This document shows, in pieces, positions 1 to 6,827 of a stretch of 18,012 nucleotides of DNA. The DNA is from an uncultured Lachnospiraceae bacterium. GTDB lineage: Bacteria; Bacillota_A; Clostridia; Lachnospirales; Lachnospiraceae. The notes below the pieces were generated by a model that was given only the letters and a program-made list of their open reading frames with translations, searched no databases and had not been told where the DNA came from. The position numbers and the translations under genes are program-made. Location: positions 1 through 18,012 of the forward strand of contig CAJUQU010000048.1 of NCBI GenBank assembly GCA_910588595.1, written 5' to 3'. Each line of letters starts with the position of its first letter. Within the stretch, counting starts at the first letter, position 1.

Positions 1-49
1 ACGAGATGGTTGTCAGTGACTGGAGTTCAGACGTGTGCTCTTCCGATCT
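1..49 (+). other. Illumina sequencing adapter left on contig end (non-genomic)
   Basis: Bases 1-7 (ACGAGAT) match the end of the Illumina P7 flow-cell primer. Bases 8-15 (GGTTGTCA) fit an 8-base i7 index. Bases 16-49 match the TruSeq Read 2 primer, from GTGACTGGAGTTCAG through GCTCTTCCGATCT. The three parts are in exactly the order of a finished library molecule, so this is untrimmed adapter and not bacterial DNA. Reading frames through it give the peptides VTGVQTCALPI and LFRS, which are translations of the adapter. Genomic sequence starts at base 50. The index identity is inferred from position only. Confidence 0.97.
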
Positions 50-1003
50 CTGGATGCAGAACAGCAAAAGCTCTCGGTGGAGTTAAAAGGTGCGTCACAG
101 GAAATCGTGAGCAGCTATATCAATCAAGAGGAGAGGAGTTTTACGATCATTGCGTTTCCGGTTCCGAGCATCGGAGAACATTTTGTGGAAATCTTTGACG
201 AGACGATCAAGCTCAACACGCTTGATTACAAGACCTATGAACGGATACAGGCTGCGATCATCGATACGCTTAACAGGGCAGCGTATGTGGAAGTCAAGGG
301 AATGAACGGCAACAAGACTGATCTGCGAGTGGCGCTCTATCCCATAACAGATCCTGAGAATGAAGCGATCTTTGAGAACTGCGTGGCGGATGTCAATATT
401 CCCGTCGGGGAAGTGTTCACGTCGCCGGTGCTCGAGGGAACGGATGGAAAGCTTCATGTCAGCCGTGTCTTTCTGAACGAACTTGAGTACCACAATCTGG
501 AGATTGACTTTAAGGACGGTATGATTGTCGACTATACATGCACAAATTTTGACAGTGTGGAGAAAAACAAGGAATACATCAAGTCAAATGTATTATATCA
601 TTATGATTCCCTTCCGATGGGAGAGTTTGCGATCGGTACGAACACAACAGCATACATGACGGCAAAGAAGTATGATATCGCAAACCTGTTCCCGATTTTG
701 ATCGCGGAGAAGACAGGACCGCACTTTGCAGTCGGTGATACCTGCTATTCAAGGAGCGAGGAGGTCAAAATCTTCAACGAGGACGGAAAGGAAGTTGTGG
801 CAAAGGACAATTCGGTTTCCATATTGAGAAAGACAGAGCCATCAAAAGCATACTTTGCGTGCCATACGGACATCACGATACCGTATGACGAGCTGGGCTC
901 TATCATCGCGTACACAAAGGATGGCACGTCGTATCCGATCATAGAAAAGGGACGCTTTGTGCTGGCAGGTACAGAGGAATTGAACGAGCCTTTTGTTGAT
1001 TGA
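50..1003 (+). CDS. M29-type metallo-aminopeptidase, 3' part (5' end lost at contig edge)
   Basis: This is the C-terminal 317 residues of a probable cytoplasmic aminopeptidase of peptidase family M29 (AmpS/PepS/AmpT type), which removes N-terminal residues from peptides using two metal ions. All the expected ligand and catalytic motifs are visible in order: GEVFTSP (Glu, codon near 410), LPMGEFAIGTN (Glu, near 623), GPHFAVGDTCY (His near 722 and Tyr near 746) and CHTDITI (His near 863 and Asp near 869). The frame is open across the adapter junction at 49/50, so an automatic caller would start it at 35 and add the false residues MLFRS; the true N-terminus is missing. The spacing between the His and HTD motifs is longer than I recall for the thermophilic enzymes, so this may be a divergent subgroup. 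It ends 128 bases before purE with no clear terminator. Confidence 0.85.
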   Translation: MDAEQQKLSVELKGASQEIVSSYINQEERSFTIIAFPVPSIGEHFVEIFDETIKLNTLDYKTYERIQAAIIDTLNRAAYVEVKGMNGNKTDLRVALYPITDPENEAIFENCVADVNIPVGEVFTSPVLEGTDGKLHVSRVFLNELEYHNLEIDFKDGMIVDYTCTNFDSVEKNKEYIKSNVLYHYDSLPMGEFAIGTNTTAYMTAKKYDIANLFPILIAEKTGPHFAVGDTCYSRSEEVKIFNEDGKEVVAKDNSVSILRKTEPSKAYFACHTDITIPYDELGSIIAYTKDGTSYPIIEKGRFVLAGTEELNEPFVD

Positions 1004-1039
1004 GCAAGGAATAAAATTGTGAAAATTTAGAATAATTTG

Positions 1040-1068
1040 TTGACGTATGAAAGTATTGTTTGTAAACT
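1040..1068 (+). promoter_or_regulatory. Probable sigma-A promoter of the purE operon
   Basis: TTGACG (1040-1045) and TAAACT (1063-1068) are separated by 17 bases and lie upstream of purE on the same strand. This is the only good sigma-A-like pair in the 1004-1131 gap. I see no purine riboswitch aptamer between it and purE. Confidence 0.6.
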
Positions 1069-1089
1069 ATAAAGGGTCAGAAGTAAAAA

Positions 1090-1107
1090 CGCCTGCGAAA
1101 GCGGGCG
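1090..1107 (+). promoter_or_regulatory. GAAA-capped stem-loop in the purE leader
   Basis: CGCCTGC (1090-1096) pairs with GCGGGCG (1101-1107) through seven pairs, one of them G-U, closing a GAAA tetraloop (1097-1100). It lies between the predicted promoter and the purE ribosome binding site GGAGG (1121-1125). It has no following U tract, so it is not an intrinsic terminator. It could protect the 5' end of the mRNA or bind a regulator; the function is unknown. Confidence 0.5.
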
Positions 1108-1131
1108 GGGGAATATAATTGGAGGTTAGCT

Positions 1132-1641
1132 ATGGCACAGGTTGGTATTGTGATGGGTTCCGATTCGGATATGCCCATCATGGCAAAGGCAGCAGATATA
1201 TTGGAGGAGCTAGGTGTTTCCTATGAGATGAAGATCATCTCGGCGCACAGGGAGCCGGATGTGTTTTTTGAGTATGCGAAGACCGCGGAGGAGAGAGGCT
1301 TTAAGGTGATCATCGCCGGAGCGGGGATGGCAGCTCATCTGCCGGGAATGTGCGCAGCCATTTTTCCGATGCCTGTCATTGGCATTCCGATGCACACGAC
1401 GTCGCTTGGCGGACGTGATTCGCTGTATTCCATCGTACAGATGCCATCGGGCATACCGGTGGCGACAGTGGCGATCAACGGCGGTGCGAATGCCGGACTT
1501 CTCGCGGCAAAGATCCTAGCGACATCGGACAGCAGTCTGCTCGCAAAGCTAAAGGACTACTCTGCAAAACTCAAAGAACAGGTCATGGCAAAAGATGCGA
1601 AGCTGCAGGAGACCGGATATCAGGAATATCTCAGGAAATGA
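1132..1641 (+). CDS. purE: N5-carboxyaminoimidazole ribonucleotide mutase, class I PurE
   Basis: PurE converts N5-CAIR to CAIR in de novo purine synthesis in the cytoplasm. The 169-residue product has the usual length of single-domain PurE. The glycine-rich phosphate site GSDSDMP is at residues 9-15. The SAHREPD motif at 37-43 carries the catalytic histidine (His39, matching E. coli His45). AGAGMAAHLPGM is at 62-73, and DSLYSIVQMPSGIPV at 96-110 completes the active site. The AAHLPG form is that of class I mutases, not class II carboxylases. The start has GGAGG six bases upstream. It is the first gene of a purE-purM-purN-purD run, with 19 bases to purM. The partner PurK is not in the window. 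Confidence 0.96.
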   Translation: MAQVGIVMGSDSDMPIMAKAADILEELGVSYEMKIISAHREPDVFFEYAKTAEERGFKVIIAGAGMAAHLPGMCAAIFPMPVIGIPMHTTSLGGRDSLYSIVQMPSGIPVATVAINGGANAGLLAAKILATSDSSLLAKLKDYSAKLKEQVMAKDAKLQETGYQEYLRK

Positions 1642-1660
1642 TATAAATTAGGAGGGAATT

Positions 1661-2686
1661 ATGGATTACAAGAACGCAGGTGTTGATATTGAAGCTGGAT
1701 ATCAGTCAGTGGAGCTTATGAAGAAATATGTGAAAGAGACAATGCGTCCGGAGGTGCTCGGAGGAATCGGCGGTTTCTCGGGAGCGTTCTCCATGGAGGC
1801 GATCAAGAACATGGAGAAGCCGACACTCGTCTCTGGCACAGATGGGGTCGGAACCAAGATCAAGCTGGCATTTCTGATGGATAAGCACGACACAGTCGGG
1901 ATAGACTGTGTGGCGATGTGTGTCAACGATATCGCATGTGCGGGCGGTGAGCCGTTATTTTTCCTGGACTATATTGCCTGTGGGAAAAACGAGCCGACCA
2001 AGATCGCGACGATCGTAAAAGGCGTGGCAGAGGGCTGCAAGCAGTGCGGCGCGGCGCTGATCGGCGGCGAGACTGCAGAACACCCGGGACTGATGCCGGA
2101 GGACGAGTATGATCTTGCAGGATTTGCAGTGGGGGTAGTCGATGAGAAAGATCTGATCACAGGGGCTGACCTAAAGGCAGGCGACGTGCTGATCGGTATC
2201 GCATCAAGCGGTGTGCACAGCAACGGTTTTTCCCTGATCAGAAAAGTGTTTGACATGACGAGAGAGAGTCTGGATACGTACTATGACGAGCTGGGAAAGA
2301 CGCTCGGTGAGGCGCTGATCGAGCCCACGATCATCTATGTGAAGGCACTGAAAAGCATCAAGGACAACGGTATCAGGATCAAGGCGTGCAGCCATATCAC
2401 AGGCGGTGGATTTTATGAGAATGTACCGCGGATGCTGCATGACGGTGTGCATGCGGTGATCAAAAAGGACAGTTATGAAGTTCCGGCGATATTCAAACTG
2501 CTGCAGGAAAAGGGCGGTATCGAGGAACATATGATGTACAATACATACAACATGGGTATCGGCATGATCGTTGCAGTTGACTCTGCCGATGCTGACAGGA
2601 CAATGGAGGCGGTCAGGGCAGCCGGTGAGACGTGCTATGTGGTCGGTGAGATCAAGGATGGCGATCAGGGAGTGACAATATGCTGA
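1661..2686 (+). CDS. purM: Phosphoribosylformylglycinamidine cyclo-ligase (AIR synthetase)
   Basis: PurM closes the imidazole ring: FGAM plus ATP gives AIR, the fifth step of purine synthesis. The product has 341 residues, normal for the family. Diagnostic motifs are VSGTDGVGTKIKLAF (57-71), GIDCVAMCVNDIACAGGEP (80-98), the IGGETAEHPG segment near residue 140, and HITGGGFYENVPRML near 246, which form the ATP and substrate clefts of the PurM/PurL/HypE/ThiL/SelD fold. GGAGG (1651-1655) lies 5 bases upstream of the ATG. Its last 7 bases overlap the start of purN, which suggests translational coupling. Confidence 0.97.
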   Translation: MDYKNAGVDIEAGYQSVELMKKYVKETMRPEVLGGIGGFSGAFSMEAIKNMEKPTLVSGTDGVGTKIKLAFLMDKHDTVGIDCVAMCVNDIACAGGEPLFFLDYIACGKNEPTKIATIVKGVAEGCKQCGAALIGGETAEHPGLMPEDEYDLAGFAVGVVDEKDLITGADLKAGDVLIGIASSGVHSNGFSLIRKVFDMTRESLDTYYDELGKTLGEALIEPTIIYVKALKSIKDNGIRIKACSHITGGGFYENVPRMLHDGVHAVIKKDSYEVPAIFKLLQEKGGIEEHMMYNTYNMGIGMIVAVDSADADRTMEAVRAAGETCYVVGEIKDGDQGVTIC

Positions 2687-3273
2687 AAATATGTGTGTGT
2701 GTGTCCGGCGGCGGGACCAATCTCCAGGCGATCATGGACGCCATCGATGCGGGAAAGATCACAAATGCGCAGATCGTGCGGGTGATCAGCAACAATAGAG
2801 GTGCGTTTGCATTAGAGCGCGCAAAAAGCAAGGGAATCGATGCAGTTGCCGTGTCTCCGAAAGACTATGAGGACAGAGAGGATTTTAACAGGGCATTTCT
2901 CAACTGTATGGACGATGTGAAGCCCGATCTGATCGTTCTGGCAGGTTTTCTGGTGGTACTTCCGCCGATGATGATCAAAAAGTACGAAGGACGTATCATC
3001 AATATCCATCCGGCATTGATCCCCTCATTTTGCGGGAAAGGGTTCTACGGTCTGAAGGTGCATGAGGCAGTTCTGGCGCGCGGTGTGAAGATCACTGGTG
3101 CCACAGTCCATTTCGTGGATGAAGGAACGGACACGGGACCGATCATTCTGCAGAAGGCTGTGGAGGTGCGCCCGAACGATACGCCAGAGGTACTCCAGCA
3201 GCGTGTTATGGAGGAGGCGGAATGGGAGATATTGCCGCAGGCGATCAACATGATCGCGAATGGATTGATTTGA
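2680..3273 (+). CDS. purN: Phosphoribosylglycinamide formyltransferase (GAR transformylase)
   Basis: PurN transfers a formyl group from 10-formyltetrahydrofolate to GAR, the third step of purine synthesis. The 197-residue product has a phosphate-binding N-terminus (VSGGGTNLQAI, 8-18). It also has the catalytic triad of the formyltransferase family: Asn108 and His110 in INIHPALIP, and Asp151 in EGTDTGP, equivalent to E. coli Asn106, His108 and Asp144. The start ATG overlaps the purM stop (ATGCTGA), so re-initiation by ribosomes leaving purM is likely. A 63-base gap without a terminator separates it from purD. Confidence 0.97.
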   Translation: MLKICVCVSGGGTNLQAIMDAIDAGKITNAQIVRVISNNRGAFALERAKSKGIDAVAVSPKDYEDREDFNRAFLNCMDDVKPDLIVLAGFLVVLPPMMIKKYEGRIINIHPALIPSFCGKGFYGLKVHEAVLARGVKITGATVHFVDEGTDTGPIILQKAVEVRPNDTPEVLQQRVMEEAEWEILPQAINMIANGLI

Positions 3274-3336
3274 ACATATGTTTGGACTGGTACAGACATG
3301 GATTGCAATATTAGGATATTGAGATGAGGAAAGGAT

Positions 3337-4623
3337 ATGGAGAGCGGCATGAAAGTTTTAATCGTAGGAAGCGGCGGGCGGGAACATGCGATCGCTACAA
3401 GTGTAGCTGAGAGCCCGAAGGTCGACAAGATCTACTGTGCGCCCGGAAATGCAGGGATCGGGCAGATTGCGGAGTGCGTTGCGATCGGCGCGATGGAGTT
3501 TGACAAGCTTGCAGCCTTTGCGAAGGAGAAGCAGATCGACCTCACGATCATCGGTATGGACGATCCGCTGGTGGGCGGTGTGGTCGATGTGTTTGAGGCG
3601 GAGGGACTGCGGGTGTTCGGACCGAGGAAAAATGCAGCGATTCTTGAAGGTTCCAAGGCATTTTCCAAGGATTTGATGAAGAAATATAACATACCCACGG
3701 CAGCGTATGAGAACTTTGATGATGCGGACAAGGCATTAGCTTATCTGGAGACTGTGAGTTTTCCCATCGTGCTGAAGGCAGATGGACTGGCGCTTGGAAA
3801 GGGCGTGCTGATCTGCAATACGCTGGATGAGGCAAAAGAGGGTGTCCGTTCAATAATGCTGGACAAACAGTTTGGAACAGCCGGAAACCGCATGGTGATC
3901 GAGGAGTTTATAACGGGTCCGGAGGTGTCGGTGCTGTCGTATGTAGATGGCAGGACGATCAGGACGATGACTTCCGCGCAGGATCACAAGCGCGCAAAGG
4001 ACGGTGATCAGGGACTCAATACCGGCGGTATGGGAACGTTTTCGCCAAGTCCGTTTTACACACCCGAGGTGGATGAATACTGCAGAGAGCACATCTATCA
4101 GGCGACGGTTGACGCGATGGCAGCGGAGGGACGGGAGTTTAAGGGGATCATCTTCTTTGGTCTGATGCTGACCCCTCAGGGACCGAGGGTACTGGAGTAC
4201 AATGCCAGATTTGGCGATCCCGAGGCGCAGGTTGTGCTTCCGCGCATGAAGAATGATATAATAGACGTCGTGGAGGCGTGCATTGACGGGAAACTGGATG
4301 AGATCGATCTTCAGTTTGAGGACAATGCGGCAGTCTGTGTTGTGCTTGCGAGCGACGGTTATCCGGTCAGATATGATAAAGGACTTGAGATCAGAGGACT
4401 TGAGCAGTTTGAAGGCAAGGATGGATACTATTGTTTCCATGCGGGGACAAAACTGGATGAGAATGGAAAGTTTGTCACTAACGGAGGTCGTGTGCTGGGC
4501 GTGACAGCGAAGGGGGCAGATCTTAGGGAGGCCAGGGCGAACGCATATGCGGCGACGGAGTGGATCGACTTTGACAATAAATATATGCGCCATGATATCG
4601 GGAAAGCGATTGACGAAGTGTGA
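3337..4623 (+). CDS. purD: Phosphoribosylamine-glycine ligase (GAR synthetase)
   Basis: PurD joins glycine to phosphoribosylamine with ATP, the second step of purine synthesis. It is an ATP-grasp enzyme of 428 residues. The N-domain has GSGGREHA (12-19). The ATP-grasp part has VLKADGLALGKGV, NTGGMGTFSPSPFY and the metal-binding EYNARFGDPEAQVVLPRM segment. The start is uncertain. The ATG at 3337 has GAGGA six bases upstream (3326-3330). The in-frame ATG at 3349 would give MKVLIVGSGGREHA, the form most PurD proteins begin with, and has GGAGAG just upstream. The shorter 424-residue form is equally possible. It is the last purine gene of the cluster; purF, purC, purB, purH and purL are absent from the window. 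Confidence 0.96.
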   Translation: MESGMKVLIVGSGGREHAIATSVAESPKVDKIYCAPGNAGIGQIAECVAIGAMEFDKLAAFAKEKQIDLTIIGMDDPLVGGVVDVFEAEGLRVFGPRKNAAILEGSKAFSKDLMKKYNIPTAAYENFDDADKALAYLETVSFPIVLKADGLALGKGVLICNTLDEAKEGVRSIMLDKQFGTAGNRMVIEEFITGPEVSVLSYVDGRTIRTMTSAQDHKRAKDGDQGLNTGGMGTFSPSPFYTPEVDEYCREHIYQATVDAMAAEGREFKGIIFFGLMLTPQGPRVLEYNARFGDPEAQVVLPRMKNDIIDVVEACIDGKLDEIDLQFEDNAAVCVVLASDGYPVRYDKGLEIRGLEQFEGKDGYYCFHAGTKLDENGKFVTNGGRVLGVTAKGADLREARANAYAATEWIDFDNKYMRHDIGKAIDEV

Positions 4624-4672
4624 CAGGAATATATGTTGAGTATGCGTGCGGGAGTACGCAGGGGGTATAAAG

Positions 4673-6265
4673 ATGAAAAAGAACAAAAGAAACGGAATAA
4701 AGCATATTTTTGCGCTGATGCTTTTTTGTATGGTGTTGAGTGTCGGGATGGTTTGTCTTGCCGATGTACAGGGGACAGTGATCGCGAAGAGTGCGGTGAT
4801 CAGGGCGTCGGCAGATCCCAACAGTGAAAAACTTGCAAGTGTGCCATCAGGAAAGACGATCGATATCATCAGTAAGGCATCAGGGACGGACGGTAAGATA
4901 TGGTATCAGGTTTATGTGAATTCCGATACAAAGGGTTATATCAGAAGTGATCTGATCAAAGTGCCGGACGGAGCGGATATACCGACATCTCAGGGAAGTT
5001 CATCGACCCCTGTACAGTCCACAGACGTTCCTTCGACCACGGTGGCACCGGTAGATGCCAGACAGGTCACGGTCAAAAGCAATAATACCAATATCAGGAA
5101 GGAGGCTTCGACCAGCTCCGAATCATTGGCAAAGGCGAACCGCGGACAGATACTGACAGTAGTTGGAGAAGCTACGGGTACAGACAGCAAGAAATGGTAT
5201 CAGGTAACTTTTGCCTACAATAATCAAGAAAAAACAGGTTATATCCGTTCTGATCTGGTGACTTCTGACAATGTTCCGAACGATCCTGCCACATCACAGA
5301 TCACAGGAGTGGAAAATCCAGGCGAAGAACAGCCGCCCGAGTCGACACCTGCAGAAGAGCAGCCGCCACAGCCGGAGACACCAGCGGAGCCAAGTCAGCC
5401 TGAAAGCAATACAGTCACTCCGATGGATGTGGAGGAAGTTCCGTATATAATGCCGGGATTTGAGCTGGTAACGCTTCGCAATGGGGACCAGGAATATAAG
5501 GGATATATGAATGGGGATTTCTATATCTTCTACGCACAGAAGTCAAACGGCGAGCAAGGCTGGTATCTGTTTGATTTAAAGGAGCAGGTTTACCAGAGAT
5601 ATGTCTATACAGTAGACGGGGTCACAGTACCCAAAGGGGGAGTGGGATCGGTCGGACTTGTTCCGATGATCGCGCTTGTAGTGATCATCGTGATCCTTGT
5701 TGCTGTAGTGGGACTGTTGCTGCTCAGACTGAAAGGACAGGATGGTTCTTACAGGAGGTATAAGAGCGACGACGATGATGATTACCAGGATGACGACGAT
5801 ATAGAAGATCTGGAAGATCTGGAGGAGGAAGAGGAAGAACCACAGCCGGTAAGACGTCCGCAGGGGGCACAGCCGGTGAGACGTCCGCAGGGAGGTCCCT
5901 CTAACAACGCACCCCAGGGACAACCGCCAAGACGTCCGCAAGGTCAGCAGCCGCCGAGATATCAGCAGAATCAGCAGCCGCCGAGGCGGGCGCCGCAGGG
6001 AGGTCCTTCCGGCGGCAATGCACCGCAGGCACCACAGCCTGCAAGGCGTCCGCAGGGAGGAAATGCTTCTAACAATGGAGGCGCCAGACCACAGGGGCAG
6101 CCGCAGCAGAGGCGTCCGCAGGGAAATCCGGGAGGACAGCCGGCAAGACGCCCGCAGCCGCAGAGTGATAACAGGGCTCCGAGTGAAAAGGGACAGGCAA
6201 AGAAAGGCTACAAGGCAAAGAACCTCTTAGAGGATGACGACATGGATTTTATGGATATTGAATAA
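4673..6265 (+). CDS. Secreted-then-anchored double SH3b protein with acidic and RRPQG-repeat cytoplasmic tail
   Basis: I do not recognise a named gene. The 530-residue product, in order, has: a signal peptide (1-30, hydrophobic core after KKNKRNGIK, likely cleaved at CLA-D); two bacterial SH3 (SH3b/YgiM-like) domains (about 33-96 and 132-196), each ending in GYIRSDL; a Pro/Glu/Ser-rich spacer (197-253); a compact region (254-318) rich in Tyr and Trp that I cannot assign; a membrane segment (327-353); an acidic stretch (365-389); a Gly/Pro/Gln/Arg-rich tail with repeated RRPQG; and an acidic C-terminus (DDDMDFMDIE). SH3b domains usually bind cell wall peptides, so the N-terminal part should face the wall and the tail the cytoplasm. 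The start at 4673 is chosen because GGGGG (4661-4665) is 7 bases upstream; an upstream GTG at 4646 has no such site. It follows purD by 49 bases without a terminator, so it is probably co-transcribed. Confidence 0.85.
   Translation: MKKNKRNGIKHIFALMLFCMVLSVGMVCLADVQGTVIAKSAVIRASADPNSEKLASVPSGKTIDIISKASGTDGKIWYQVYVNSDTKGYIRSDLIKVPDGADIPTSQGSSSTPVQSTDVPSTTVAPVDARQVTVKSNNTNIRKEASTSSESLAKANRGQILTVVGEATGTDSKKWYQVTFAYNNQEKTGYIRSDLVTSDNVPNDPATSQITGVENPGEEQPPESTPAEEQPPQPETPAEPSQPESNTVTPMDVEEVPYIMPGFELVTLRNGDQEYKGYMNGDFYIFYAQKSNGEQGWYLFDLKEQVYQRYVYTVDGVTVPKGGVGSVGLVPMIALVVIIVILVAVVGLLLLRLKGQDGSYRRYKSDDDDDYQDDDDIEDLEDLEEEEEEPQPVRRPQGAQPVRRPQGGPSNNAPQGQPPRRPQGQQPPRYQQNQQPPRRAPQGGPSGGNAPQAPQPARRPQGGNASNNGGARPQGQPQQRRPQGNPGGQPARRPQPQSDNRAPSEKGQAKKGYKAKNLLEDDDMDFMDIE
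5842..6160 (+). repeat. Degenerate tandem repeats encoding RRPQG motifs
   Basis: Within the tail of the SH3b protein, the core AGACGTCCGCAGGG and close variants recur about seven or eight times at irregular spacing, giving RRPQG, RRAPQG and ARPQG in the protein (residues about 391-496). Glutamine, proline and glycine codons fill the spaces. The DNA similarity between copies suggests growth by duplication, and copy number may vary between strains. Confidence 0.75.
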
Positions 6266-6278
6266 AATAAAACGAAAG

Positions 6279-6313
6279 AACTTGTCTAATGATACCTGTT
6301 AGACAGGTTTTTT
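6279..6313 (+). terminator. Intrinsic terminator after the purine/SH3b operon
   Basis: AACTTGTCTAA (6279-6289) pairs with TTAGACAGGTT (6299-6309) over 11 positions with one G-U pair. The loop has 9 bases, and a run of T follows to 6313. It sits 14 bases after the SH3b protein stop codon, so it closes the operon begun at purE. Confidence 0.88.
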
Positions 6314-6343
6314 CGCCTTATTCTTAAAAGTTTATAACTTCCC

Positions 6344-6372
6344 TTGTATACACAAGACTAGTGTGCTACAAT
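6344..6372 (+). promoter_or_regulatory. Promoter of gntR-clpC with overlapping inverted repeats
   Basis: TTGTAT (6344-6349) and TACAAT (6367-6372) are 17 bases apart, with an extended -10 TGC directly before the latter. Two inverted repeats lie on the promoter: TGTATACA (6345-6352, perfect 8-base palindrome, widened to CTTGT-N4-ACAAG at 6343-6356) and ACAC-N7-GTGT (6350-6364), which lies in the spacer. YtrA-type GntR proteins commonly repress their own operon through such sites, so self-regulation by the next gene is a reasonable inference. Confidence 0.65.
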
Positions 6373-6411
6373 TTATATAACAGCTGACGAATGGAAGGAG
6401 CGTGGGAACAA

Positions 6412-6783
6412 ATGTATATAGAGATTGATTTTAACAGTGATGAAGCCCTTTATCTACAACTGCGCAACCAGATCATAATCGGGATAGCCACGTCTCAGTT
6501 CCAGGAGGGAGATACACTTCCCTCAGTAAGACAGCTTGCAGATACGATCGGAATCAATATGCATACGGTCAACAAGGCGTATTCTGTGTTAAAACAGGAG
6601 GGCTTTGTGAAAGTGGACAGGAGAAAAGGCGCGGTGATCGCGATCGATATCGACAAGATACAGGCTAAGGAGGATCTGAAGCGTGATATGCAGGTGCTGC
6701 TGGCAAAGAGCAGCTGTAAGAGGATATCGAGGGAAGAGGTACATGCGCTGATCGATGAGATCTATGAAGGCTATGAAGAATAA
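6412..6783 (+). CDS. Short GntR-family transcription regulator (YtrA-like)
   Basis: This is a DNA-binding regulator of about 123 residues. The winged helix has the GntR signature: ALYLQLRNQI, then GDTLPSVRQLADTIGINMHTVNKAYSVL split around the recognition helix, then the wing GFVKVDRRKGAVI. After it there is only a short helical tail of about 45 residues, the size seen in the YtrA subgroup, with no room for a FadR, HutC or MocR effector domain. The start at 6412 (MYIEIDF) is preferred: AAGGAG lies 11 bases upstream, while the ATG at 6391 has no ribosome site. clpC follows after 44 bases with no terminator, so the two are probably one transcript. YtrA-type regulators are often paired with ABC transporters; pairing with clpC is unusual. 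Confidence 0.88.
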   Translation: MYIEIDFNSDEALYLQLRNQIIIGIATSQFQEGDTLPSVRQLADTIGINMHTVNKAYSVLKQEGFVKVDRRKGAVIAIDIDKIQAKEDLKRDMQVLLAKSSCKRISREEVHALIDEIYEGYEE

Positions 6784-6827
6784 TCGGGAAATAAGGAAAT
6801 AAAGAGAAAACATGGAGGCATAGAAAA

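Noticed and set aside
10..198. 62-residue reading frame beginning MSVTGVQTCALPIS
   Set aside because: Its start lies in the sequencing adapter, and the rest is out of frame with the M29 aminopeptidase gene.
3850..4869. 339-residue minus-strand reading frame opposite purD
   Set aside because: It is antisense to the clear purD gene and crosses the purD/SH3b gap. I see no ribosome site or recognisable domain, and the real frame has strong family motifs.
5842..6160. Repeats considered as a CRISPR array
   Set aside because: Copies are short, imperfect and irregularly spaced, lie in frame inside a coding region, and no cas genes are present.
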